NCBI GenBank assembly: GCA_038064395.1
Contig: JBBTTE010000002.1
Location: forward strand, 1-64,000
Source: JBBTTE01 sp038064395
Lineage (GTDB): Bacteria; Patescibacteriota; Saccharimonadia; Saccharimonadales; UBA4665
DNA length: 64,000 bases
Reading direction: 5' to 3'
In this document: in pieces, positions 34,231 to 42,207 of the stretch
Layout: the number at the start of each line of letters is the position of its first letter
How positions within the stretch are numbered: position 1 is the stretch's first letter
Program-made: the position numbers and the translations under genes
The notes under the pieces: generated by a model
The model's input: the letters and a program-made list of their open reading frames with translations, nothing else
What the model was told of the DNA's origin: nothing
Database searches by the model: none

Positions 34231-34317
34231 ATAGAGATTTTAACAGCTAATCGACAATCTTCTTGGCATATATCTGATTAATACTAAACTTATACACCTT
34301 ACTGATTGGGCGTGGTC

Positions 34318-34375
34318 CCACCACACCTAATAGGCATACGATTGGCATACAGAAGACATAGATCAGGTGTGGTGG
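34318..34375. repeat. 58-bp repeat, copy R3
   Basis: Starts CCACCACACC, ends GGTGTGGTGG, exactly 58 bp. The core holds three tandem 11-bp units beginning GGCATAC, GGCATAC and GACATAG. It lies between the divergent uppP and the membrane-protein gene at 34468, so it is not a terminator. Confidence 0.9.
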
Positions 34376-34467
34376 TCAAGTACTGACCGTAAGTGAAGGC
34401 ACAACGTAACAAATAGATCCATAATCAATCGTTGAGTTACAATGTCCGTGGAGCATCCATAACAAAA

Positions 34468-35217
34468 ATGAACACAACCTGGTCCAGACTCTTCAAACTC
34501 CCTGCTCAGTTAGCCAACAAGCCATTGCTATGGACTGTCTCAGTCCTTGGCCTAATAATTTTTTGTTTTGCGCTTGATCATTTTGCCAACCTTTATACTC
34601 AGTGGCTATTGGCCGTGATCGGCTGGTGGGTTCTTCTGAGTGCACTGTCGATCATGAAGCGAAGCGAGCGTCAACTAGTTATGATTCTAGTTATAGTGGC
34701 CACCATTGTTGAGTTCACCGCTTCCTTGGGTTTCAATTGGTACTCTTACAGATTGGGCAATATACCACCATGGATACCGCCTGCTCATGGAATAGTATTC
34801 TTAACGGCTCTGGTATGGAGCAAATCGGCCTACGCCAAAGCTCACGAACATAGCTTGAAGCTAATAGTAACCGTACTAGCTATTTCGTACAGTGTCTTCG
34901 GTCTGGTAACCAATAACGACGTGGCGGGCGCTAGCTTCGGCTTATTCTTCCTCTGTTGGCTATGGTTCACGGGCAAGAGCCGCTTCTACTCCATGCTGTG
35001 GGTCCTGGTTTGCTACCTAGAGATCATGGGCGTAACTATGGGAGCTTGGAACTGGGCGCCAACTCTACCGCTGACACAGATTCACGAAGGCAACCCACCA
35101 ACAGGAATTGTCGGCGGTTATGGCCTGTTCGACTTAGCAACTTTCGCTATTGCCGCCTCACTAGTTAGGTTCAAATGGGTTTCTACTTCTTCCAAACGCG
35201 AACGTAGTCAGTTGTAA
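34468..35217 (+). CDS. Multi-pass membrane protein, 249 aa
   Basis: Unrecognised protein with about seven to eight hydrophobic helices. Conserved-looking loops are YRLGNIPPWIPPAHGIVF and MGAWNWAPTLPLTQIHEGNP, which may line a membrane active site. ATG 34468 (MNTTWSRLF) is chosen because no ATG, and no plausible site, lies upstream in frame. The last 35 bp overlap the convergent GH16 gene. Confidence 0.65.
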   Translation: MNTTWSRLFKLPAQLANKPLLWTVSVLGLIIFCFALDHFANLYTQWLLAVIGWWVLLSALSIMKRSERQLVMILVIVATIVEFTASLGFNWYSYRLGNIPPWIPPAHGIVFLTALVWSKSAYAKAHEHSLKLIVTVLAISYSVFGLVTNNDVAGASFGLFFLCWLWFTGKSRFYSMLWVLVCYLEIMGVTMGAWNWAPTLPLTQIHEGNPPTGIVGGYGLFDLATFAIAASLVRFKWVSTSSKRERSQL

Positions 35218-37627
35218 CCACGGTACCGACAGGATCGCCACGATATCCGACGTTAATGTGGATGGACTCAGGTCCTCCATTGTCGTATGTGCTGTAGGAG
35301 CGGACGAGTTTGCCATCCCAGTAGACGTAGTTGTGGCCATTCTCGCGATCTACTGCATAGGTGTGATAGGCATTGGCCCACATTCCTGGGATGCCTGGTC
35401 CGTTATCAGCGCACTGTTCACCACAACCAGGATAGTGATATGGTGACGAGAACGGATTCTCGAAGGCTTCTGCAATATCAATCTCACCCTCGTTGGGCCA
35501 GTTTACTCCACTTGTCCAGAAGGCTGGCCAGTTGTAAATATTAGTCGTTCCGCTCGCATTAGACGGATTTTGTCCTTGGAAGAGAATCCTGCCTTCAACG
35601 TAATAGCCGGTACCAAATTCGAAGCCGCCACCAGCTGGGTTCCAGTCTTTCCTTGTTGAAACTAACGCACCGGTAGAAGATGACGAAAGCTTGAGTATTA
35701 GGTTACCTCCAGAAACAGAGACATTGCTTGGGCTCGTGCTGACGTTATTCATCACCCAGCCGCCGTTACCCCAGCTGCTAACCCACTTACTTGTATCGAG
35801 ACTGGAGCCATTGAACTCGTCAGCAAAGGCCAAGGTAGGAGCTGCACTGCCGCCCCAAGGATTAGCTCCTGTTGTAGCGCTACCAATACATGGCGCTAGT
35901 GCCCCTGCATAAGTACAGCCGCCGCTAGTGCTAGTGCCTCCACCGCCAGTTGATACTGGGGTTACGGTAACGTTTGCGCTGGCGTTAGCAGTACCGCCGT
36001 CACCAGAACAAGCTAAGTTGAAGGTAGTGTTAGCTGTTAGTATCGCGGAAGCTGCTGAGCCCGAAATAGTCTTGGCGCCTGACCATCCACCAGTGGCAGT
36101 ACAGGTTGTAGCGTTAGTAGAGCTCCATGTCAGTGTAGCGTTCTGCCCTGCTGAGATTGTTGATGGAGTTGCCGTCAGGGTAACCGTTGGCGAAGCAACA
36201 GTCGCATTGTAGCCTAGGGTCAACGAGGTTAGCGTAGGGGTTGCAGCCGTATTAGTTGTGCTAAGTGTAGCCCGAACTTGGATGTAGCGACTACTAGCTA
36301 GTGAGGTGAAGTCGCTATTCCATGCTGACCAATTAGTATTGTCTGCGCTAGTTCGTGCTTGGTAGGTAATGCTTGTGCCTGTTGGCGTAGTGGCTTGTGG
36401 CTTCAACGATGTCCAGGTAACTGAACTTTTGGCATCGTAACCAAGAGTTATAGTTCCAGACTTGTTGTAAGTAGTGGCTGATGGAGCTGGAGCGGTGTTA
36501 TTAACAGTTACGTTTACGTCTTGAGTCAGTGAATTCTGTGCTTGTTGGCCAGCTGGCACATCCCAACCATAAACCGTGTACTTCTGTGCGCCGTTTGTTT
36601 GCTTGGTAGTGTCGACGTTGGCTGTCCACGTATTACCGCTGATTGCGGCGGTGCCAACATTAACACCGTTGTACCAGACCTCGATGTTCTTGAATCCAGA
36701 CTGAGTACCTGAGAATGTGGCGTTGCCGCTAATAGTCGAATTGGCAGTTGGCTTGCTAGCCGTTACAGCATAGGTTGGCGTAGCGGGGGTTGGAGTTGGT
36801 GTGGTAGTAGAAGTACTAGCTCCGTAGACCGACATCTCATGTAGGGAGTATCCCCAGACGGTGCCCCGAACCGTACCGTACACGCGAACAAATCGGCCAC
36901 TAGCCGTTAGGCCTGTCAGATTGTTGACCTTGCCCGTACCTCGTCTAGTTGAATAAGCCGTAGTCCAAGTTTTGGCATCGTTAGAAACCTGAATCTTGTA
37001 GGATTTGCCGTAGGCAGTATTCCAGTCAAGCTGAACACGCTTAATATCGTATTTGGCGCCCAGGTCAACATATATCCACTGAGGGTCACTGTATTGACTA
37101 CCCCAACGCGTAGATAAACTGCCGTCAACAGCGTAAGAAGCTGGTAAATCCTTAGGGGTCGGCTGGTTGTCGTCATTAGTTGAGGAGGCCACGACGGGCT
37201 TCTTAAGCGCAAGGTTGGTGTCGGCTGTGACTGTTGGAGTTGTAGCAGCAGCAGCGGCGGCCGTGGCAAGAGACTGCGACGTTGTAGCTGAACCGCTGGC
37301 AGCTGGACTACTAGCAGTTGAGCCTGCGACCACTGGAGTTAACGTAACTGCGTTATTAACGATAGTCGTATTTGCCAAGGTGCCCGTACCCCAGTCAGCA
37401 CTTGTTTGCCATACCTTAGTTAGGGCTGCGGTAGCCGCAAAACCATTAATAATCGCATATGTGCCTAGTCCTGCGAAGACCACAGCAAAGACTAACGCAT
37501 ACGGGTTTTTCCATGATCTAGACTTCTTGGTGAAGTCTGATGTCTTGATTTGTGGTGTTTCTGGTGTTTGGTTTGGCTGGTTGTTAGCCGTGTTTTCGCT
37601 CGGCGTAACAGGAGTGTTTTCATCCAT
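35183..37627 (-). CDS. Membrane-anchored GH16 beta-glucanase with F5/8C and Ig-like domains
   Basis: An 814-aa surface glycosidase. A cytosolic tail and one membrane helix (YALVFAVVFAGLGTYAIING, about residue 45) are followed by an F5/8 type C (CBM32-like) domain at about 140-270 (YAVDGSLSTRWGSQYSDPQW), two or three Ig/fibronectin-like beta domains, and a C-terminal GH16 laminarinase-type domain at about 595-814. The catalytic motif is EGEIDIAEAFE, preceded by the tryptophan-rich WPAFWTSG. It may cut beta-1,3/1,4-glucans of a host or neighbour, or remodel a matrix. Confidence 0.88.
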   Translation of the reverse strand: MDENTPVTPSENTANNQPNQTPETPQIKTSDFTKKSRSWKNPYALVFAVVFAGLGTYAIINGFAATAALTKVWQTSADWGTGTLANTTIVNNAVTLTPVVAGSTASSPAASGSATTSQSLATAAAAAATTPTVTADTNLALKKPVVASSTNDDNQPTPKDLPASYAVDGSLSTRWGSQYSDPQWIYVDLGAKYDIKRVQLDWNTAYGKSYKIQVSNDAKTWTTAYSTRRGTGKVNNLTGLTASGRFVRVYGTVRGTVWGYSLHEMSVYGASTSTTTPTPTPATPTYAVTASKPTANSTISGNATFSGTQSGFKNIEVWYNGVNVGTAAISGNTWTANVDTTKQTNGAQKYTVYGWDVPAGQQAQNSLTQDVNVTVNNTAPAPSATTYNKSGTITLGYDAKSSVTWTSLKPQATTPTGTSITYQARTSADNTNWSAWNSDFTSLASSRYIQVRATLSTTNTAATPTLTSLTLGYNATVASPTVTLTATPSTISAGQNATLTWSSTNATTCTATGGWSGAKTISGSAASAILTANTTFNLACSGDGGTANASANVTVTPVSTGGGGTSTSGGCTYAGALAPCIGSATTGANPWGGSAAPTLAFADEFNGSSLDTSKWVSSWGNGGWVMNNVSTSPSNVSVSGGNLILKLSSSSTGALVSTRKDWNPAGGGFEFGTGYYVEGRILFQGQNPSNASGTTNIYNWPAFWTSGVNWPNEGEIDIAEAFENPFSSPYHYPGCGEQCADNGPGIPGMWANAYHTYAVDRENGHNYVYWDGKLVRSYSTYDNGGPESIHINVGYRGDPVGTVVTTDYVRVWKK

Positions 37628-37805
37628 GATCGCTACTATACCCTTCGTGATCGTTATGGCGAGTTATTACTTATGGTTACATCGTAATAAACAACACCTA
37701 AGGCGTCAAGCAACGCTTAAGCTTCTGCGGGCTCAGTGATACGTGCTTGTGTCTTTACAAATTAGTGAAAAGTAATTATAATATATCGACTATTAGAGAT
37801 TGCGC

Positions 37806-38651
37806 ATGACAAACGTTCGAGACATCAAACTACCCGATCTAGGTAAAATGGCTGCAGTCTACCAACCTGTTGACGCCGCAGCTATTAATTGGCAAGAAGC
37901 AAGTCCAGAATTAGCAGAACAAAGACTCGCAGATCGTGGATTCATGATCATAGGTAACGTACCGCAGCCTGACACTTCGGATGAGAATTTTGGGACTGAG
38001 GTCTGCCTATCAATTGCTCAGAGGCTGGGTATAAGCACCAACGATCCAGTGACGCCTAAACAGTACGTTGGCGACGAGGCAGCAAGTATGTACAGAGCTG
38101 CTGCCAACCTTATATCTCCCGTTGAGAGCCCCGACCATGGAACTTTCGACAGCAACAGAAAACAAGAAGTACATACAGATGGAACTCACGAAAGCATAGG
38201 TAAGATAGGTAATTCCCTTCTCTACTGTCACAGACCAGCCAAGCAAGGCGGGGCTAACAGAATCTATAATCTTGCTGCTGGATTCTATGACTTGGCTGCG
38301 ATAGATCAAGAGGCGGCCTACAGCCTGATGCTGCCGGAAGCGTTTGGACGATATAGCCCAGGCAAACCAGGCACCACCTACGGTCCGATGTTCACTCAAA
38401 GTCCAACGGGTGAAGTTATTGGCAGATACAGTGAAGACTTTATAGACTACGATCGATCAAACCCAAAACTGGTTAAGGCTGTTGGGTTGATACGAAAGCT
38501 AATACGCAAGCCCGGAAGAGTTGCAAAAGTACAGCTTCAAGCTGGCGAAGCCTTGGTTTTTGACAATAATAGGATTGCGCATGACCGAGAAGGCTTCTCC
38601 TTTGAGCGAGAAGCACCAAGAGAGATTTACAGACTTCTGCTTAGTAATTAA
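37806..38651 (+). CDS. TauD/CsiD-like Fe(II)/2-oxoglutarate dioxygenase
   Basis: A 281-aa protein. The iron-binding facial triad is visible as HTD in QEVHTDGTHES (about residue 122) and the distal His in FDNNRIAHDREGF (about residue 261), with an Arg near the end (EIYRLLLSN) for 2-oxoglutarate. The fold matches TauD/clavaminate-synthase-like oxygenases; the substrate is unknown. The start is ATG 37806; a TATAAT-rich stretch lies about 30 nt upstream. It is convergent with a TauE-like exporter gene 34 bp away. Confidence 0.8.
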   Translation: MTNVRDIKLPDLGKMAAVYQPVDAAAINWQEASPELAEQRLADRGFMIIGNVPQPDTSDENFGTEVCLSIAQRLGISTNDPVTPKQYVGDEAASMYRAAANLISPVESPDHGTFDSNRKQEVHTDGTHESIGKIGNSLLYCHRPAKQGGANRIYNLAAGFYDLAAIDQEAAYSLMLPEAFGRYSPGKPGTTYGPMFTQSPTGEVIGRYSEDFIDYDRSNPKLVKAVGLIRKLIRKPGRVAKVQLQAGEALVFDNNRIAHDREGFSFEREAPREIYRLLLSN

Positions 38652-38685
38652 CTCGCTCTGGCACAAGGCCTAGCTATTACTAATT

Positions 38686-39420
38686 CTACAAAAACGTCAG
38701 CTTCACCCCAGAGATAATAATCACCAGCGTCAGCACAGCCTTAACCCAGACAGCACCCTTCTTGAGCGCCAGATGAGCTCCAACATAGCCGCCAATGAAT
38801 GCACCCATCATAGCTGGTATGCCGAGCGACCAGTTCACCGCACCACCACTTATGTAGGTAATTAACGCAGCGGCCGTAGCTACCATCATGAGTATCAGCC
38901 CGGTGGAGTTGGCTTCAATAACTGTCATTCCGAAGAAGTAAACAAAAGTGTATATCAAGAAGATACCGGCCCCGCCACCGAACATAGTCGCATAGAACAT
39001 CACAGCCAGAACTACCAAGAACCCCACTAGTTTGCGCCTCTGTGAACGAACTGCTTTGATCGTGCCAGCATCCTTCTTGTACCACAGCGCGGGCAACATT
39101 ATCAGCAAAGTTATACCTACAAGGCGCTTAACGATGTTGGGGTCAATTGCTAGCAGTAAGCTTGGGCCAACAATTCCAGCCACCAATGATATCAGCAAAA
39201 ACGGCACAATATACTTCCAGACCAAAACACCAGCCTTGCGATATTGATTAATTGCTAGAATACCGCCACTCATTATGTTCAACCTCGTGGTGGCGATCGC
39301 CGAGACAGGTGTTAGCCCCAGGAAGATCATTCCAGGTATAGAGATGAGACCGCCACCAGCGGCGATTGCCCCAACGGTTGCGGAAGTTAGCCCTAAGAGA
39401 AATGCTGCAACTTGATCCAT
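38686..39420 (-). CDS. TauE/SafE family anion exporter (DUF81)
   Basis: A 244-aa membrane protein with about eight helices and the duplicated family motif (GLTSATVGAIAAGGGLISIPG and FYATMFGGGAGIFLIYTF). Family members export sulfite, sulfoacetate or other small anions. A TATCAT box ends 7 nt before the ATG. It is convergent with a TauD-like oxygenase gene; whether they handle the same sulfur compound is only suggested by position. Confidence 0.85.
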   Translation of the reverse strand: MDQVAAFLLGLTSATVGAIAAGGGLISIPGMIFLGLTPVSAIATTRLNIMSGGILAINQYRKAGVLVWKYIVPFLLISLVAGIVGPSLLLAIDPNIVKRLVGITLLIMLPALWYKKDAGTIKAVRSQRRKLVGFLVVLAVMFYATMFGGGAGIFLIYTFVYFFGMTVIEANSTGLILMMVATAAALITYISGGAVNWSLGIPAMMGAFIGGYVGAHLALKKGAVWVKAVLTLVIIISGVKLTFL

Positions 39421-39487
39421 GGCCTTAATGATAACAAATAGTTTATGCAGCTCGAGAGCGTCAACACCCGAATGCTATAATACCCAG

Positions 39488-39988
39488 ATGGAAACTAAGG
39501 AGTTGGCGCGCAGCGATCGAGCCTTCCACCTGGAAGCACGGTGGATTTGGGCTAGCGCGACGACGGTCGCCTTGATTGCTGCTATCCTTATGCGGGTCTT
39601 TATCAACTTGGCCTTTGGCACATATATTCTTGGCGGTCTAATGACCTTCATAATCGTGATGATGATCGCTTGGACAGCGATTCTTATCCGTAGCAAGAAG
39701 TGGCACGACACCAAGTACCTACTAGGACAGGACGCGCTCTTGATAACTAGGCCTAACGGCCTTATGGGCATCACACAGGACGTATATCTGTATGAATCAA
39801 TCTTGTCGATCAGCTTCCGCCAAGATTACTTCGGCAAAAAATACGGCTACGGCGATATTGATATTGCCATTCCCAAGCTTAACAGCACCCTAGTTCTCGC
39901 AAATGTCATCGAACCATCACTCCAAGTACCGTACTTTAAGGCTCACATGAAGCATAAGGCCGATCGGCCGCGCGCACTCGTTACCTAG
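39488..39988 (+). CDS. Membrane protein with PH-like (bPH2) domain
   Basis: A 166-aa protein with two hydrophobic helices (WIWASATTVALIAAILM and ILGGLMTFIIVMMIAWTAILI) followed by a short beta-rich domain (LLITRPNGLMGITQDVYLYE) similar to the bacterial PH/YdbS type. ATG 39488 is chosen because TATAAT (39476-39481) ends 6 nt before it; the frame is open upstream but would then be behind the promoter. A second PH-like membrane protein is encoded at 43328. Confidence 0.65.
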   Translation: METKELARSDRAFHLEARWIWASATTVALIAAILMRVFINLAFGTYILGGLMTFIIVMMIAWTAILIRSKKWHDTKYLLGQDALLITRPNGLMGITQDVYLYESILSISFRQDYFGKKYGYGDIDIAIPKLNSTLVLANVIEPSLQVPYFKAHMKHKADRPRALVT

Positions 39989-40006
39989 CTCACATCTGTA
40001 CAGAAC

Positions 40007-40035
40007 TTGACTTTTGTAGTAAAAAGTAGTATTAT
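40007..40035 (+). promoter_or_regulatory. Promoter, TTGACT-N17-TATTAT
   Basis: TTGACT at 40007-40012 and TATTAT at 40030-40035 with a 17-nt spacer lie 26 nt before the kinase-like gene at 40062. Confidence 0.65.
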
Positions 40036-40061
40036 CTAAGATAGTCTTACTGAATACAAAC

Positions 40062-40850
40062 ATGGACCAACAACACCCTTCCTCGCCATCCCCGCCGCAA
40101 GAATCACCACCAGACCAAGCGGAAATTGCCAGCTATGATCATGTCGAAAAATACGCTAACGTTGTTGACCCCATACTGCAGCAACTGCGCGCTGACCAGC
40201 CAGCCGAAGTAGACGGCTACCTTGGCACGGGTTCGGATAAAGTTGCGTTTCGTGCCGAGACACCTCATGGTCCGGTTGTTGTCAAAGTCATCAAATCACA
40301 TCATTGGTCACACGAGGCACCTCCGACATCTGGTGACTTGGAATTTATAAGAGAGAAGACCTTGCACTCCGTCACTCCATTAATTAGGGGTAATGGTCTG
40401 TCACATCTCGAACAGCTATTGTCAGCCGACCCCATAAGTGGAGTGTTGGTGACTAGTCTAGCCGATGGCAAGCTAATCAAAGACATGTCGTCCATTGAGC
40501 TTATGAGCATTAATAAGTCTCACTTGGCGGAACTTCAGACCACCTTGGATGATATGAAGGAACGTGGTCTGCATCCGCACAATGCGGGCAGTATCTTTTT
40601 TGATAAGAAGAGCGGATTTAACTTTGTAGATTACGCAGTAGATGATGATCCGCTCGTACATAATATCGGCGACATTGATAGACTAGAGGACTTTATATTC
40701 TTTGCGTTAGCAGATTTTAAACTACTGGACATGTTAGCCAATGCAAGAGGCATGAAAGTTCCAGATAGTTGGTTCGAAACAACAGGTATGAGAGCTATGG
40801 TACGAGCTAAGGTGATGCGTCGCGCTCGCCAGTTACAGGATGCTGAATAG
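40062..40850 (+). CDS. Protein-kinase/APH-like fold protein, possibly a pseudokinase
   Basis: A 262-aa soluble protein. After a Pro-rich start, GTGSDKVAFRAETPHGPVVV looks like a glycine-rich loop, with the ATP-binding Lys in VVKVIK. The catalytic loop region reads RGLHPHNAGSIFF and is followed by FNFVDYA, resembling the HxD...N and DFG motifs of aminoglycoside-kinase-like enzymes. The His-Gly-Asp part is not seen, so the catalytic base may be missing while the metal ligands (N and D) remain. The 3' end overlaps the convergent gene by 44 bp. Confidence 0.55.
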   Translation: MDQQHPSSPSPPQESPPDQAEIASYDHVEKYANVVDPILQQLRADQPAEVDGYLGTGSDKVAFRAETPHGPVVVKVIKSHHWSHEAPPTSGDLEFIREKTLHSVTPLIRGNGLSHLEQLLSADPISGVLVTSLADGKLIKDMSSIELMSINKSHLAELQTTLDDMKERGLHPHNAGSIFFDKKSGFNFVDYAVDDDPLVHNIGDIDRLEDFIFFALADFKLLDMLANARGMKVPDSWFETTGMRAMVRAKVMRRARQLQDAE

Positions 40851-41466
40851 GTGCTCTGTACTTTTGTCTGTAGGGTTCATAGAAATCCGTGCGCCAACTG
40901 TCAAGTAACGCTAGATCACTGGGAGCACCAACGATGCTGCGTATGCGCTCGGGCGTCAAAGCCTCTCCCGGATCATAGCTGAGTTCATCCGCAAGGCGTT
41001 CCTTGATAGCCTTTATTACGCCAATGGAACCTTCCGCCAAAGAATGAACCTCGTCAGCCAGCTCTTCATCTATGCCCAATAAACTTTCAACTGATTCAGC
41101 GCTTTCCTCGACAGTCCAATAACGTGTACGAGATTGGGTCGGGTCTCTTAGCTGTCTATCTGTTACGGTTTTGACTTCAGTAAGTGGACGCGGCGACACG
41201 CTTGTAGCTACGTCAGTATTTTGTGTAGGAGGTAAGTTTCTCCTGTGCTCTATTCCGTTAGCTTCTTCTTGCAATTTTTCCATAACAATTTCTCGAGATA
41301 ATGATGGATCTGCGATACGCACATCCGCTCCGTCACCTTCGTTATAAGCGAATCTGCCTGCTTCCGTTTCAAACACGTAAGAACCTTCGTCCTGAGCTAT
41401 CATTACACGATAGCTGAACTCGGGGCGTTCAGGGGGTTTTTGCGGTGTTGGAAATGGTTCTGCCAT
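40807..41466 (-). CDS. Hypothetical protein, 219 aa
   Basis: Unrecognised hydrophilic protein. The first part (FSYRVMIAQDEGSYVFETEA) looks like a small beta domain; the second is helical and acidic (SAESVESLLGIDEELADEVH). There is no signal peptide or membrane helix. It is convergent with the kinase-like gene, overlapping by 44 bp, and lies just downstream of the truncated tRNA-Asp copy. Confidence 0.6.
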   Translation of the reverse strand: MAEPFPTPQKPPERPEFSYRVMIAQDEGSYVFETEAGRFAYNEGDGADVRIADPSLSREIVMEKLQEEANGIEHRRNLPPTQNTDVATSVSPRPLTEVKTVTDRQLRDPTQSRTRYWTVEESAESVESLLGIDEELADEVHSLAEGSIGVIKAIKERLADELSYDPGEALTPERIRSIVGAPSDLALLDSWRTDFYEPYRQKYRAPIQHPVTGERDASP

Positions 41467-41503
41467 ACATATACTGTATCATACTGGTGCAATATTGTCA
41501 ATC

Positions 41504-41547
41504 TGGCGGGCCCGACCGGATTTGAACCGGCGATCTCCTCCGTGACA
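41504..41547 (-). pseudogene. 44-bp duplicate of the tRNA-Asp 3' half (attachment-site-like)
   Basis: Identical over 44 bp to 42028-42071, which covers the CCA end, acceptor 3' strand, T-arm, variable loop and the 3' side of the anticodon arm of tRNA-Asp. It stops exactly in the anticodon loop. No 5' half is present, so it cannot make a tRNA. A complete tRNA at one end and its 3' fragment at the other is the usual footprint of site-specific integration. Confidence 0.9.
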
Positions 41548-41557
41548 TCGAAAGGCT

Positions 41558-42022
41558 TTAATCTGATTCGAGTGTAATCAAATGTGCCTTGAAGCCATTG
41601 TCTTCGTAGAATTTTAGGGCAGCCTTGTTTTGGTCATGTGTCATAACCATGAAGCGCTCGGCTCCTTTGCTCACGCCCCATTCCTTAAAAGCAGCTATCA
41701 ATAAATGGCCGACGCCGTGGTTTCGGTATTCTCGGGTCACGATGAGATTAGTTAATTCAGCCCGTTTGATCGGGCGCCAACTCTCTTGCTTGAGTACTGC
41801 CCCAGTCGCGTAACCGATGATTGCGTCTTCATTAACGGCCACATAACAGACTTGGTTGCGACCTCTTATGTTACCTAATAAGTACTTCTTGCCGTGATCC
41901 TCAAAATACCAGTTCTGTTCTAATAGAGGGTCGATGGCTTTATGCGATTGCATCAGTTCTGAGGCTAATGCCTGGATGCTTACAAGGTCACTGATTTTGG
42001 CTCGTCGGAGAATAATATTCAT
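41558..42022 (-). CDS. GNAT N-acetyltransferase, sole gene of a tRNA-flanked cassette
   Basis: A 154-aa GNAT enzyme. The acetyl-CoA site is NLIVTREYRNHGVGHLLIAA (Q/RxxGxG/A loop as RNHGVG), followed by the conserved C-terminal FYEDNGFKAH. The N-terminal part (ILRRAKISDLVSIQALASEL) is typical of RimI-like or antibiotic-modifying members; the substrate is unknown. The start codon lies 5 nt beyond the CCA end of tRNA-Asp and the stop 10 nt before the truncated tRNA copy, so the gene fills the interval. It has no visible promoter or Shine-Dalgarno of its own and is probably cotranscribed with tRNA-Asp, becoming leaderless after tRNA processing. Confidence 0.88.
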   Translation of the reverse strand: MNIILRRAKISDLVSIQALASELMQSHKAIDPLLEQNWYFEDHGKKYLLGNIRGRNQVCYVAVNEDAIIGYATGAVLKQESWRPIKRAELTNLIVTREYRNHGVGHLLIAAFKEWGVSKGAERFMVMTHDQNKAALKFYEDNGFKAHLITLESD

Positions 42023-42027
42023 ATACT

Positions 42028-42104
42028 TGGCGGGCCCGACCGGATTTGAACCGGCGATCTCCTCCGTGACAGGGAGGCGTGATAGACCACTTCACTACGA
42101 GCCC
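42028..42104 (-). tRNA. tRNA-Asp(GTC)
   Basis: Acceptor GGGCTCG/CGGGCCC, D-arm GTGA/TCAC, anticodon stem CCTCC/GGAGG with loop CTGTCAC (anticodon GTC), T-loop TTCAAAT, discriminator G and encoded CCA. It is the complete copy beside the acetyltransferase cassette. Confidence 0.96.
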
Positions 42105-42207
42105 GTATCTGTTACTGGTCTGACTTATGGCGATATTTCGGCCACCTTACGTCAATGCAACAGGGGTAATCATAGCAATTAGTCGGGCAAAAAGCAAACC
42201 TAAGTAA

